This document shows positions 35,026 through 42,439 of a stretch of 63,143 nucleotides of DNA, in pieces. Every line of letters starts with the position of its first letter. The first letter of the stretch is position 1. A program made the position numbers and the translations under genes. The DNA is from an uncultured Lachnospiraceae bacterium (lineage in GTDB: Bacteria > Bacillota > Clostridia > Lachnospirales > Anaerotignaceae), in the NCBI GenBank assembly GCA_944384295.1, contig CALWSU010000011.1:1-63143 (forward strand), given 5' to 3'. A model generated the notes under the pieces. It was not told the origin of the DNA, made no database searches, and saw only the letters and a list, made by a program, of their open reading frames with translations.

Positions 35026-35063
35026 GCAAGATAAGTAATCTAAGCAAATAAGCAGGTGAAAGC

Positions 35064-35450
35064 ATGAAAAATAACACAAGAATGTCTCGCATCAACGACG
35101 AAATTTTTAAGGAAGTATCCCAAATCATACGAGGAGAAATCAAAGATCCGCGTGTGGGTGCCATGACAAGCGTGGTGCGTGTGGATACCACACAAGATTT
35201 GAAATATTGCAAAGTGTATGTATCGGTATACGGTGATGCGGTGCAAAAAGAAAGCGTGATGAAAGGCTTGAAAAATGCAAGCGGTTTTATACGCCATCTG
35301 ATTGCGGAACGTGTCAATTTGCGTTTGACACCAGAACTGATTTTTAAATTAGATGAATCGGCGGAATATGCGATACGTATGAATCAGTTGATGGACGAAA
35401 TCTCCAAAGAAGGCAAGGAAAGAGAAGTGCAGACTGATGCAGAATCATAA
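35064..35450 (+). CDS. rbfA: ribosome-binding factor A
   Basis: Protein of 128 residues, a single KH-like domain that binds immature 30S subunits during cold-sensitive late assembly. The family segments RINDEIFKEVSQIIRGEIKDPR, KVYVSVYGD and GFIRHLIAERVNLRLTPEL are present. AGCAGGTGA precedes the ATG. It overlaps the following nrnA gene by 14 bases. Confidence 0.94.
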   Translation: MKNNTRMSRINDEIFKEVSQIIRGEIKDPRVGAMTSVVRVDTTQDLKYCKVYVSVYGDAVQKESVMKGLKNASGFIRHLIAERVNLRLTPELIFKLDESAEYAIRMNQLMDEISKEGKEREVQTDAES

Positions 35451-36405
35451 AAAACAAGAAATTTTAGAGCAAATTGCAAAAGCAAATGTGATACACATTG
35501 CTGGACATACCAATCCCGATGGCGATGCCATCGGGGCATGTCTGGCATTTGGTACCGCATTGGAACAGGCAGGCAAGCAAGTATATGTCATATTGGAACC
35601 ATATGCGGCAAAATACAGCATACTGCCCAATCAGCATCTAGTGCGGCAGCCCAAAGAAAAAGCAGATTTGTTTCTGGCTTTGGATTGCGGAGATTTTGAG
35701 AGATTGGGAGAAGCAGGGCAATGGTTTGAAAAAGCAGACAAAACCATCAATATTGACCATCATGGCAGCAATACCAGATATGGCGATTTTTGGTTTGTAG
35801 ATGGTGCGGCGTCTTCTACTTGTGAACTGGTGTATGATTTTTTAGAAGGGACATATCCCATAGATACAGCGATTGCAGCAGCTCTATATACAGGAATATT
35901 ATATGATACAGGCGCGTTTCGACATACATCCACTGCGCCGAAAACAATGCGGATTGCAGCGGCATTGATGGAAACAGGGATTGATTTTACAAAAATTTAC
36001 CATCGCTTTTTTGACAGCCGCAGTTTCTCGGAATTGAAATTGATGGGACAGGCACTCCAAAATGCAAAATTATATTTGGGCGGTACTGTCATTTGTGCGA
36101 CCATTACAGCAGCAGAGATTGCAGCATGTCATGGTAGCAGCAAAGAACTGGACGCGATTGTCAATTATTTGAAGGGTGTGGAAGGCATTCAAATTGCCTG
36201 CTTTTTGTATGAAAAGACAGAAACAGACGTCAAGGCAAGTTTTCGCGCAGGTGAGGAACAAGATGTATGCGTTTTGGCGCAGAAATTCGGTGGCGGTGGA
36301 CATGTAAAAGCCGCAGGCTGCACGATTACGGCACCTTTGGAACAGGCGAAAGAAATGATTCTGGATGCAATCGCAGTACAAATAGGACAGAAAGAACAAG
36401 CATAA
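35437..36405 (+). CDS. nrnA: bifunctional oligoribonuclease / pAp phosphatase
   Basis: Protein of 322 residues of the DHH/DHHA1 family. Motifs in order: HTNPDGDAIGA (near 22), ALDCGDFERLG (near 85), the namesake DHHGSNTRYG (near 107) and the C-terminal GGGGHVKAAG of DHHA1. NrnA degrades two- to five-base RNA fragments and dephosphorylates 3'-phosphoadenosine 5'-phosphate. Its start overlaps the end of rbfA. It takes its usual place between rbfA and truB. Confidence 0.93.
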   Translation: MQNHKKQEILEQIAKANVIHIAGHTNPDGDAIGACLAFGTALEQAGKQVYVILEPYAAKYSILPNQHLVRQPKEKADLFLALDCGDFERLGEAGQWFEKADKTINIDHHGSNTRYGDFWFVDGAASSTCELVYDFLEGTYPIDTAIAAALYTGILYDTGAFRHTSTAPKTMRIAAALMETGIDFTKIYHRFFDSRSFSELKLMGQALQNAKLYLGGTVICATITAAEIAACHGSSKELDAIVNYLKGVEGIQIACFLYEKTETDVKASFRAGEEQDVCVLAQKFGGGGHVKAAGCTITAPLEQAKEMILDAIAVQIGQKEQA

Positions 36406-36417
36406 GGAGGGAAACGC

Positions 36418-37329
36418 TTGGACGGTATCTTAAATATCAGAAAAGAAAAAGGGTTTACCTCTCATGATGTGGTGGCGGTGGTACGTCGGATTTTGCATAT
36501 CCGTAAAGTAGGGCATACGGGGACATTAGATCCTGATGCAGAAGGCGTGTTGCCGATTTGTGTCGGAAAGGCAACCAAGCTATCTGATGTCATTATGGAC
36601 GATACCAAAAGCTATCGTGCAATGGTGCGGTTAGGTATTACGACAACCACGGAGGACGCGGCAGGAGAAATCATAGAAGAAAAACCTGTGGACTTTGATA
36701 CAGAAAAAATACAGAAAGTAGTTCTATCTATGATAGGCGAACAAGAGCAAATACCGCCAATGTATTCAGCAATCAAAGTCAATGGCAAAAAGCTATATGA
36801 GCTGGCAAGAGAAGGAAAAGAAATTGCGCGAAAAGCAAGAAAAATTACCATATATCATATTGCCATACGACAATTTTTGCCGCCGAATCGTTTGGAAATA
36901 GATGTAGACTGTTCCAAGGGCACGTATATCCGTACATTATGTAGTGATATTGGAAAAGCATTGGGCTGTGGCGCACATATGGAGGCTTTGCTGCGTACCA
37001 AAACAGGCGCATTTACATTGGAAAATGCCATTACATTAGACCAGTTGCAGGCATTGGCAGATGCGGGGCAGACAGAACAGGTATTTTTGTCTATGGATTC
37101 TGCTTTATCCGATTACCCAAAAGCGTATACAGACATACGTGCAAGAAAAATGTTGCTCAATGGTGGGCGGATTTACGAACCATATTTTCAATTGGAACCA
37201 AAGGAACAAACCATACAGCTTGGCGATATTATAACGGTATACGATGATACCCAAAAATTGACTGGGCTGTATACATTGGTACAGGAGGCGGACAAACGTT
37301 GCCTGAAACCATGGAAAATGTTGATATAA
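36418..37329 (+). CDS. truB: tRNA pseudouridine(55) synthase
   Basis: Protein of 303 residues. The catalytic Asp38 lies in GHTGTLDPDAEGVLP, and KATKLSDVIM, PPMYSAIKVNGKKLYELARE and the RTLCSDIG segment follow as in TruB. It isomerises U55 in the T loop of nearly all tRNAs. The initiation codon is TTG at 36418: AAGGAGGG ends seven bases before it and the next residues, DGILNIRKEKGFTSHDVV, are the true TruB N-terminus, so the start is well fixed. It is 12 bases after nrnA. Confidence 0.94.
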   Translation: MDGILNIRKEKGFTSHDVVAVVRRILHIRKVGHTGTLDPDAEGVLPICVGKATKLSDVIMDDTKSYRAMVRLGITTTTEDAAGEIIEEKPVDFDTEKIQKVVLSMIGEQEQIPPMYSAIKVNGKKLYELAREGKEIARKARKITIYHIAIRQFLPPNRLEIDVDCSKGTYIRTLCSDIGKALGCGAHMEALLRTKTGAFTLENAITLDQLQALADAGQTEQVFLSMDSALSDYPKAYTDIRARKMLLNGGRIYEPYFQLEPKEQTIQLGDIITVYDDTQKLTGLYTLVQEADKRCLKPWKMLI

Positions 37330-37343
37330 AAGGAGTTACAAAC

Positions 37344-38297
37344 ATGGAACATATCACAGATGGGCAGATTGACCGAAGCAGACCGACCGCCATTACATTG
37401 GGCAATTTCGACGGACTGCATATGGGTCATCGTGCGCTCATTGGTTTGACAAAAGAATTTGCGCGGGAAGAAAATCTCGAAAGTGTGGTATTTTCTTTTG
37501 CGCCGCATCCTATGTTGGTATTTCGTAAAAAAGAAGATTTTGCGCTGATTATGGCACCTTCTGAAAAATGTTTTACAATGGAGCAAATGGGCGTAGATAC
37601 GTATATCGAATATCCATTTGACGAAACATTTGCGGCGATGTCGGCACGAGATTTTGCAGTAAAACTTTTATTTGAGCGTATGCAATGCCGTGTATTGGTA
37701 GTAGGGGAAAACTATCACTTTGGCAGCAATCGTTCAGGAAACTATGACATGCTGCGTCGTTTGGGGGAAGAATATGGCGTAAAAGTCATTGCGGTACCTT
37801 CTGTACAATATGAAGGCGAACGTGTCAGCAGTTCTCGTATCCGTCAATGCTTGATTGACAAAGACTTAGAAAGCGCAAATACAATGTTGACAGTACCATA
37901 TTATATTTTGGGACAAGTCAAAGAAGGAAAAAAATTGGGACGTACCATAGGGTTCCCAACAGTCAATATAGAAGCACATCCCTTGAAATTATTTCCGCCC
38001 AATGGTGTATATGCAACAAAAACATTATATCAAGGGCAATATTATTACGGTGTGACAAATATTGGGAAAAATCCCACTGTAAATGGAACACAGAAGATTG
38101 TGGAAACCTATCTATTTGACTTTGATAAAATGATTTATGGCGAAACATTGCAGATTTTCTTTTATAAATTTTTACGCAGTGAAAAGAAATTTGAAAGCGT
38201 AGAACAATTACAAGAACAAATCGCAATCAACGCAAAACAAACTAGAGCATATTTTGCTTCAGAAGAATACGCGCATTGGAAAGCAAAAGAGGAATAA
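37344..38297 (+). CDS. ribF: bifunctional riboflavin kinase / FAD synthetase
   Basis: Protein of 317 residues. The N-terminal FAD synthetase half has the nucleotidyltransferase motif ITLGNFDGLHMGHRALI and VSSSRIRQ. The C-terminal flavokinase half has GRTIGFPTVNI, PPNGVYATKTLY and TVNG near NPTVNGTQKIVETYLFDF. It makes FMN and then FAD from riboflavin. Start ATG at 37344 follows AAAGGAG; the frame is open upstream across the truB stop, but conservation begins at THIS start. It follows truB as in most Firmicutes. Confidence 0.95.
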   Translation: MEHITDGQIDRSRPTAITLGNFDGLHMGHRALIGLTKEFAREENLESVVFSFAPHPMLVFRKKEDFALIMAPSEKCFTMEQMGVDTYIEYPFDETFAAMSARDFAVKLLFERMQCRVLVVGENYHFGSNRSGNYDMLRRLGEEYGVKVIAVPSVQYEGERVSSSRIRQCLIDKDLESANTMLTVPYYILGQVKEGKKLGRTIGFPTVNIEAHPLKLFPPNGVYATKTLYQGQYYYGVTNIGKNPTVNGTQKIVETYLFDFDKMIYGETLQIFFYKFLRSEKKFESVEQLQEQIAINAKQTRAYFASEEYAHWKAKEE

Positions 38298-38299
38298 TC

Positions 38300-39187
38300 A
38301 TGGAACAAAAGAAACGCGTACAAGCGCATTTATTGCTGTTATTAACAGCAATCATCTGGGGTAGTGCGTTTGTATTTCAAAAATTTGCAACAGAACAACT
38401 TTCCTCATGGTTTATTACCGCGGCAAGATTTAGCATTGCTGCGGTATTGCTTTGGGGTATTACATTTCCGAAATGGGGTAAACTGAATAAAGGATATCTT
38501 TTGGGTGGATTGATTACAGGTACAACCATGGGACTGGGAACCGCAGTGCAGACAGTGGCTTTGACATTGGGCACAACACCGGGAAAAAGCGCGTTTTTGA
38601 CAGCAGTATATTGTGTCATTGTACCATTTTTTTATTGGTTTGTATCCAAAGAAAAACCACAAAAAAACCATGTGTTGGCAGCAATCATTTGTTTGATTGG
38701 GATTGGATTGATTTCACTCAATGGCGATATGACGATGCAGGCGGGGGATATTGTGACGCTGATTTGTGGTGTGATATTTGCTTGCGATTTAACAGCCGTT
38801 GCATGGTTTGCCAAAGGGCGTGACCCGATTTTATTGACAACGATGCAGATTACATTTTCGGCGGTGGTGGGCTGGATTGGTACTTTTGCAACACAAGGAT
38901 TGCCGACACAAATTTCTATGGAAGCAATGGGCAATGTATTATATCTTGCGTTGTTTTCTACGGCGTTATGTCTATTTTTACAGGCATACGGCTTAAAACA
39001 TACCGATGCGGCTGTGGGAACGATATTGCTCAGTTTAGAGTCTGTATTTGGCGTCATATTTTCCGTACTGTTGTATCACGAAACAGTGACATTTCGTATG
39101 GCAATTGGATTTATTGTTGTATTTATTGCTGTACTTTTGGCGCAGTTTCGATTTGAGAAGAAGAATCCAACCAGCCAAAGTGGTTAA
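38300..39187 (+). CDS. EamA-family (DMT) transporter
   Basis: Protein of 295 residues with ten predicted helices in two EamA repeats. The first repeat has LTAIIWGSAFVFQKFA and the second begins near ICGVIFACDLTAVAWFAKG. LLSLESVFGVIFSVLLYHE near the end is a family hallmark. These are drug/metabolite exporters; the substrate cannot be read from sequence. Start ATG at 38300 is 2 bases after the ribF stop, with AGAGGA upstream. It ends the ribosome/tRNA cluster and may share its transcript. Confidence 0.85.
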   Translation: MEQKKRVQAHLLLLLTAIIWGSAFVFQKFATEQLSSWFITAARFSIAAVLLWGITFPKWGKLNKGYLLGGLITGTTMGLGTAVQTVALTLGTTPGKSAFLTAVYCVIVPFFYWFVSKEKPQKNHVLAAIICLIGIGLISLNGDMTMQAGDIVTLICGVIFACDLTAVAWFAKGRDPILLTTMQITFSAVVGWIGTFATQGLPTQISMEAMGNVLYLALFSTALCLFLQAYGLKHTDAAVGTILLSLESVFGVIFSVLLYHETVTFRMAIGFIVVFIAVLLAQFRFEKKNPTSQSG

Positions 39188-39218
39188 AAAAAGCAAAAAT
39201 CAAAAGAAATCCAGCTTT

Positions 39219-39247
39219 TTGGCTTGCAAAGCCTGAGGTAGTATGCT
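39219..39247 (+). promoter_or_regulatory. promoter of rpsO
   Basis: TTGGCT (39219-39224) and TATGCT (39242-39247) are 17 nt apart, 119 bases before the rpsO start codon. Each box matches consensus at four positions. Confidence 0.5.
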
Positions 39248-39253
39248 AAAATA

Positions 39254-39350
39254 AAAACGCTGTAAACTGTAAAACCAAGACTCGGTACGAGGACGCTCCG
39301 ACCTCCACTTAGTTTTTGGCGTTCGCAAAAAAATAATAGATATTTTAGAA
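39254..39350 (+). ncRNA. candidate structured rpsO (S15) leader
   Basis: A GC-richer island in an AT-rich region, between the rpsO promoter and ribosome binding site. AACGC (39256-39260) pairs with GCGTT (39319-39323). Inside it CCAA pairs with TTGG, CTCG with CGAG around GTA (39281-39291), and a GGA/TCC or GAGG/CCTC alternative follows. A multi-branched fold ahead of rpsO suggests autoregulation by S15, as is known in other bacteria. The exact fold is my hand pairing. Confidence 0.45.
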
Positions 39351-39365
39351 AAGGAGGCCAATCTC

Positions 39366-39629
39366 ATGGCAACAATCAACAAACAAGAAATCATTGCAAA
39401 ATTCGGCAGAACACCCAATGACACAGGTTCTCCCGAAGTACAGATCGCACTGCTGACAGCAAGAATCACACTGCTGACAGACCACCTGAAAACCCACAAA
39501 AAAGACCATCACTCCAGACGTGGTCTGCTGAAAATGGTAGGTCAAAGACGTGGTCTGCTCAACTATCTGAAAGAACTGGATATCGAAAGATATCGTGCAG
39601 TTATCGCAGAACTGGGTCTGAGAAAGTAA
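39366..39629 (+). CDS. rpsO: 30S ribosomal protein S15
   Basis: Protein of 87 residues, full length for S15, which binds the three-way junction of 16S rRNA helices 20-22. The conserved segments [43 protein letters not shown] and the C-terminal [12 protein letters not shown] are intact. AAGGAGG precedes the ATG. A structured leader lies upstream and a strong terminator at 39677 separates it from pnp, although rpsO-pnp adjacency is the ancestral order. Confidence 0.97.
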   Translation: MATINKQEIIAKFGRTPNDTGSPEVQIALLTARITLLTDHLKTHKKDHHSRRGLLKMVGQRRGLLNYLKELDIERYRAVIAELGLRK

Positions 39630-39676
39630 GAAGTAAGAAAATCAGGCGCGCGCAGTACGAGCGAAAGAAGCATAAT

Positions 39677-39705
39677 AGGGTGTCGACAGTGTCGACACCC
39701 TTTCG
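39677..39705 (+). terminator. terminator of rpsO, matching the last hairpin of the intergenic element
   Basis: AGGGTGTCGAC (39677-39687) pairs perfectly with GTCGACACCCT (39691-39701) around AGT, followed by a short T run. The first ten bases of each arm are identical to the last hairpin of the two-copy element at 42367-42393 and 44846-44869. Confidence 0.75.
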
Positions 39706-39795
39706 TCTAAATCCCAAAAATGATAAAATAGAAATGATATTTAGGCGATTGGGTAATATGTAAGATTAGGTAAGCAATACAAAAATGTAAGAAGT

Positions 39796-39876
39796 TGCAC
39801 TATAGATTTCCAGCTTTGCGTATATCTATACATTTACATTTGGCGGCTATGGGCAAAGCTGAAGATCTATGGTGCA
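39796..39876 (+). promoter_or_regulatory. long leader stem-loop of pnp
   Basis: Arms 39796-39819 and 39853-39876 pair over 24 positions with two wobbles and one mismatch; CAGCTTTGC/GCAAAGCTG forms the apex side. The loop is 33 bases. The stem ends 14 bases before the AAAAAGGAG site of pnp. In E. coli a comparable pnp leader duplex is cut by RNase III and mediates PNPase autocontrol, so a similar role is inferred. Confidence 0.7.
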
Positions 39877-39906
39877 GAAAAATACCATAGAAAAAGGAGA
39901 TTGATT

Positions 39907-42030
39907 ATGTTTAGAAGCTATTCCATGCAACTGGCTGGCAGAACATTGACAGCTGAAATCGGCAGAGTCGCAGAACAGGCAAACGGTGCAGTATTGCTGC
40001 GCTATGGTGAAACGACTGTTTTGGTGACTGCAACTGCTTCCGAAAAACCCAGAGAAGGGATTGATTTCTTCCCTTTAAGCATTGACTATGAGGAAAGACT
40101 GTATTCTGTTGGTAAAATTCCTGGCGGTTTTATCAAAAGAGAAGGAAGACCTTCTGAAAAAGCAATTTTGACAGCAAGATGTATCGACAGACCATTACGT
40201 CCTTTGTTCCCCAAAGATTACAGAAATGATGTTGCGATTGTAGCAACGGTTATGTCTGTAGATCAGGATTGTTCTCCTGAAGTGGTTGCAATGATTGGTG
40301 CATCTTTGGCATTGAATATTTCTGATATTCCTTTTACAGATCCGGTATCTTCTGTGAATATCGGTTATTGTGATGGACAGTTGGTAGTCAATCCAACCGC
40401 AGAACAAAGAGAAAACACAAGATTATCTTTGACTGTATCTTCCAAAGAAGATAAAGTTATGATGATTGAAGCAGGTGCAGATGAAATCCCTGACGCATTG
40501 ATGATGGAAGCGATTCATTTGGCATTTGATACCAACTTGGAAGTCGTAAAATTCATTCAGGAAATTGTAGCAAAAGAAGGAAAAGAAAAAGCACCTTATA
40601 CAGAGCATGTGATTCCAGAAGATGCTTACAAAATGGTAACAGACTATATCACAGATGCAAGAATGGAAGATGCTGTTTTTGCAGAACGTAAGCAGGACAG
40701 AGATGCAAAAATCAAAGCCATTACAGAAGAAGTATTGGAACAACTGACAGAAAAATTAACAGAGATTTCCGCAGAAGATACGGATCTTCCTGCTTTGGTA
40801 GATGAAATTATCTACAAATTTGAAAAAATGACAGTCAGAAGAATGATTTTGCGTGAACACAAACGTCCTGATGGTCGTGGAATCGAAGAAATCAGACCAT
40901 TGTCCGCAGAAGTGGACGTATTGCCTCGTGTGCATGGCTCCGCGCTGTTCTCCAGAGGACAGACACAGGCTTTGACAGTAACCACATTGGGTGCAATCAG
41001 CGAAGGACAACGTTTAGACGGTCTGGATACCAGCGAAACAGAAAAACGCTATATCCACCATTATAATTTCCCTGGCTTCTCTGTTGGGGAAGCAAAAACT
41101 TCCAGAGGTCCTGGCAGACGTGAAATCGGACATGGTGCATTAGGGGAACGTGCATTGCTGCCTGTCATTCCAAGTGAAGAAGAATTCCCTTATGCAATTC
41201 GTTTGGTATCTGATATTCTCAGTTCCAATGGTTCTACTTCTCAGGCGTCTATCTGTGGCTCTACACTGTCCTTGATGGCGGCAGGCGTACCTATCAAACG
41301 CCCTGTAGCGGGGATTTCCGTTGGTTTGGTAACAGGGGATACAGATGATGATTTCATCGAAATCACAGACATTCAAGGGGTAGAGGACTTCTTTGGGGAT
41401 ATGGACTTTAAAGTAGCCGGAACTTCTGAAGGTATCACTGCGATTCAGATGGATATGAAAATCAAAGGTCTGACTTTTGAAATGATTGAACAGGCTTTTG
41501 CACAAACAGGACGCGCGAGAGAATATATTCTCAATGAAGTGATGCTCAAAGCAATCGCAGAACCAAGAAAAGAACTGTCTAAATATGCACCAAAGATTGC
41601 AAGTATGCAGATTGATGTAGATAAGATTGCGGAAGTGATTGGTACCAGAGGCAAAGTAATTAAGAAAATTATTGAAGAAACAGGCTGCGAAATTGATACA
41701 GAAGATGATGGAAAAATCTTTATCAAAGGCATTGACCCAGAAAATATGCAGCGTGCAATGGATATGATTACTGCAATCGTAAGCGATCCAGAACCCGGTA
41801 AAATCTATAAAGGCACAATTACAAGATTGATGACATTTGGCGCTTTTGTGGAAATTGCACCAGGTAAAGAAGGCTTGATTCATATTTCTAAAATGGCAAA
41901 CAAGAGAGTCGCAAAAGTAGAAGATGTGGTTGCCATTGGAGATGAAGTTATGGTGAAATTGGTAGAGGTAGACAAACAGGGCAGACTGAATTTCTCTATC
42001 AAAGATGCTATGGAAACAACAGAAAAATAA
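39907..42030 (+). CDS. pnp: polyribonucleotide nucleotidyltransferase
   Basis: Protein of 707 residues, full-length PNPase, the phosphorolytic 3'-5' exoribonuclease of mRNA decay. Domains in order: RNase PH 1 (about 10-145), helical domain, RNase PH 2 (about 310-460, with TSRGPGRREIGHGALGERAL and DILSSNGSTSQA), KH (IGTRGKVIKKIIEETG near 578) and S1 (GTITRLMTFGAFVEI near 640). Start ATG at 39907 follows AAAAAGGAGA; an in-frame TTG two codons earlier is too close. It ends 26 bases before a terminator-like hairpin. Confidence 0.97.
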   Translation: MFRSYSMQLAGRTLTAEIGRVAEQANGAVLLRYGETTVLVTATASEKPREGIDFFPLSIDYEERLYSVGKIPGGFIKREGRPSEKAILTARCIDRPLRPLFPKDYRNDVAIVATVMSVDQDCSPEVVAMIGASLALNISDIPFTDPVSSVNIGYCDGQLVVNPTAEQRENTRLSLTVSSKEDKVMMIEAGADEIPDALMMEAIHLAFDTNLEVVKFIQEIVAKEGKEKAPYTEHVIPEDAYKMVTDYITDARMEDAVFAERKQDRDAKIKAITEEVLEQLTEKLTEISAEDTDLPALVDEIIYKFEKMTVRRMILREHKRPDGRGIEEIRPLSAEVDVLPRVHGSALFSRGQTQALTVTTLGAISEGQRLDGLDTSETEKRYIHHYNFPGFSVGEAKTSRGPGRREIGHGALGERALLPVIPSEEEFPYAIRLVSDILSSNGSTSQASICGSTLSLMAAGVPIKRPVAGISVGLVTGDTDDDFIEITDIQGVEDFFGDMDFKVAGTSEGITAIQMDMKIKGLTFEMIEQAFAQTGRAREYILNEVMLKAIAEPRKELSKYAPKIASMQIDVDKIAEVIGTRGKVIKKIIEETGCEIDTEDDGKIFIKGIDPENMQRAMDMITAIVSDPEPGKIYKGTITRLMTFGAFVEIAPGKEGLIHISKMANKRVAKVEDVVAIGDEVMVKLVEVDKQGRLNFSIKDAMETTEK

Positions 42031-42055
42031 AAATTGATATAAAATAAAGAATCAT

Positions 42056-42099
42056 AAACAACGCCGCATATTCTAAAAAGGGAATATGCGGCGTTGTTT
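42056..42099 (+). terminator. pnp terminator-like hairpin, first copy
   Basis: An 18-bp perfect stem (42056-42073 with 42082-42099) around an 8-base loop, ending GTTGTTT. A near-identical second copy lies at 42394-42436, on the other side of the structured element. Confidence 0.8.
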
Positions 42100-42393
42100 C
42101 AGGCTGTAAAAAAGTATATTTTTTACTTTTTTTCAAGAACGCGGAAGGGCTTGGGGAACAATTGTCAACACGTTTGCTGCGCAAACGCCAGCCATAAATG
42201 GCTGTCCGCACTTCTTTGCGGTGTGTAGTTCCCCAAATTCAATCCGCAGTCGGAATTTATTTCCGACGAGGAAAAGCCGAAGTTTCAAGGCTTTTTCGCC
42301 GATGGAACTTTGGCTTTATTCATCTGTCTACTCGTCAAAGGCTTGAAGGAAATGAGCCTTTGACGACAGGGTGTCGACTTCTTCGACACCCTG
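42100..42393 (+). mobile_element. structured intergenic element, copy A (294 nt)
   Basis: Copy A of a non-coding element. Hairpins in order: 42106-42126 (A/T-rich, copy A only); TTGGGGAAC/GTTCCCCAA (42151-42236), enclosing three smaller hairpins; GTCGGAA/TTCCGAC (42249-42267); AAAGCCGAAGTT/AACTTTGGCTTT (42273-42317) with an inner GGC/GCC; CGTCAAAGGCT/AGCCTTTGACG (42333-42365); CAGGGTGTCGA/TCGACACCCTG (42367-42393). Copy B shares most of these in the same order. It encodes no protein I believe in and is flanked by a duplicated terminator hairpin, so I read it as an inserted element; an RNA gene is the alternative. Confidence 0.6.
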
Positions 42394-42436
42394 AAACAAC
42401 GCCGTATATTCTAAAACAGAATATGCGGCGTTGTTT
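42394..42436. terminator. pnp-locus hairpin, second copy
   Basis: 18-bp stem (42394-42411 with 42419-42436), differing from the copy at 42056 by one stem base (C to T, giving a G-T pair) and by the loop. It also lies directly downstream of the convergent sulfatase gene and could end that transcript. Confidence 0.75.
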
Positions 42437-42439
42437 GAT

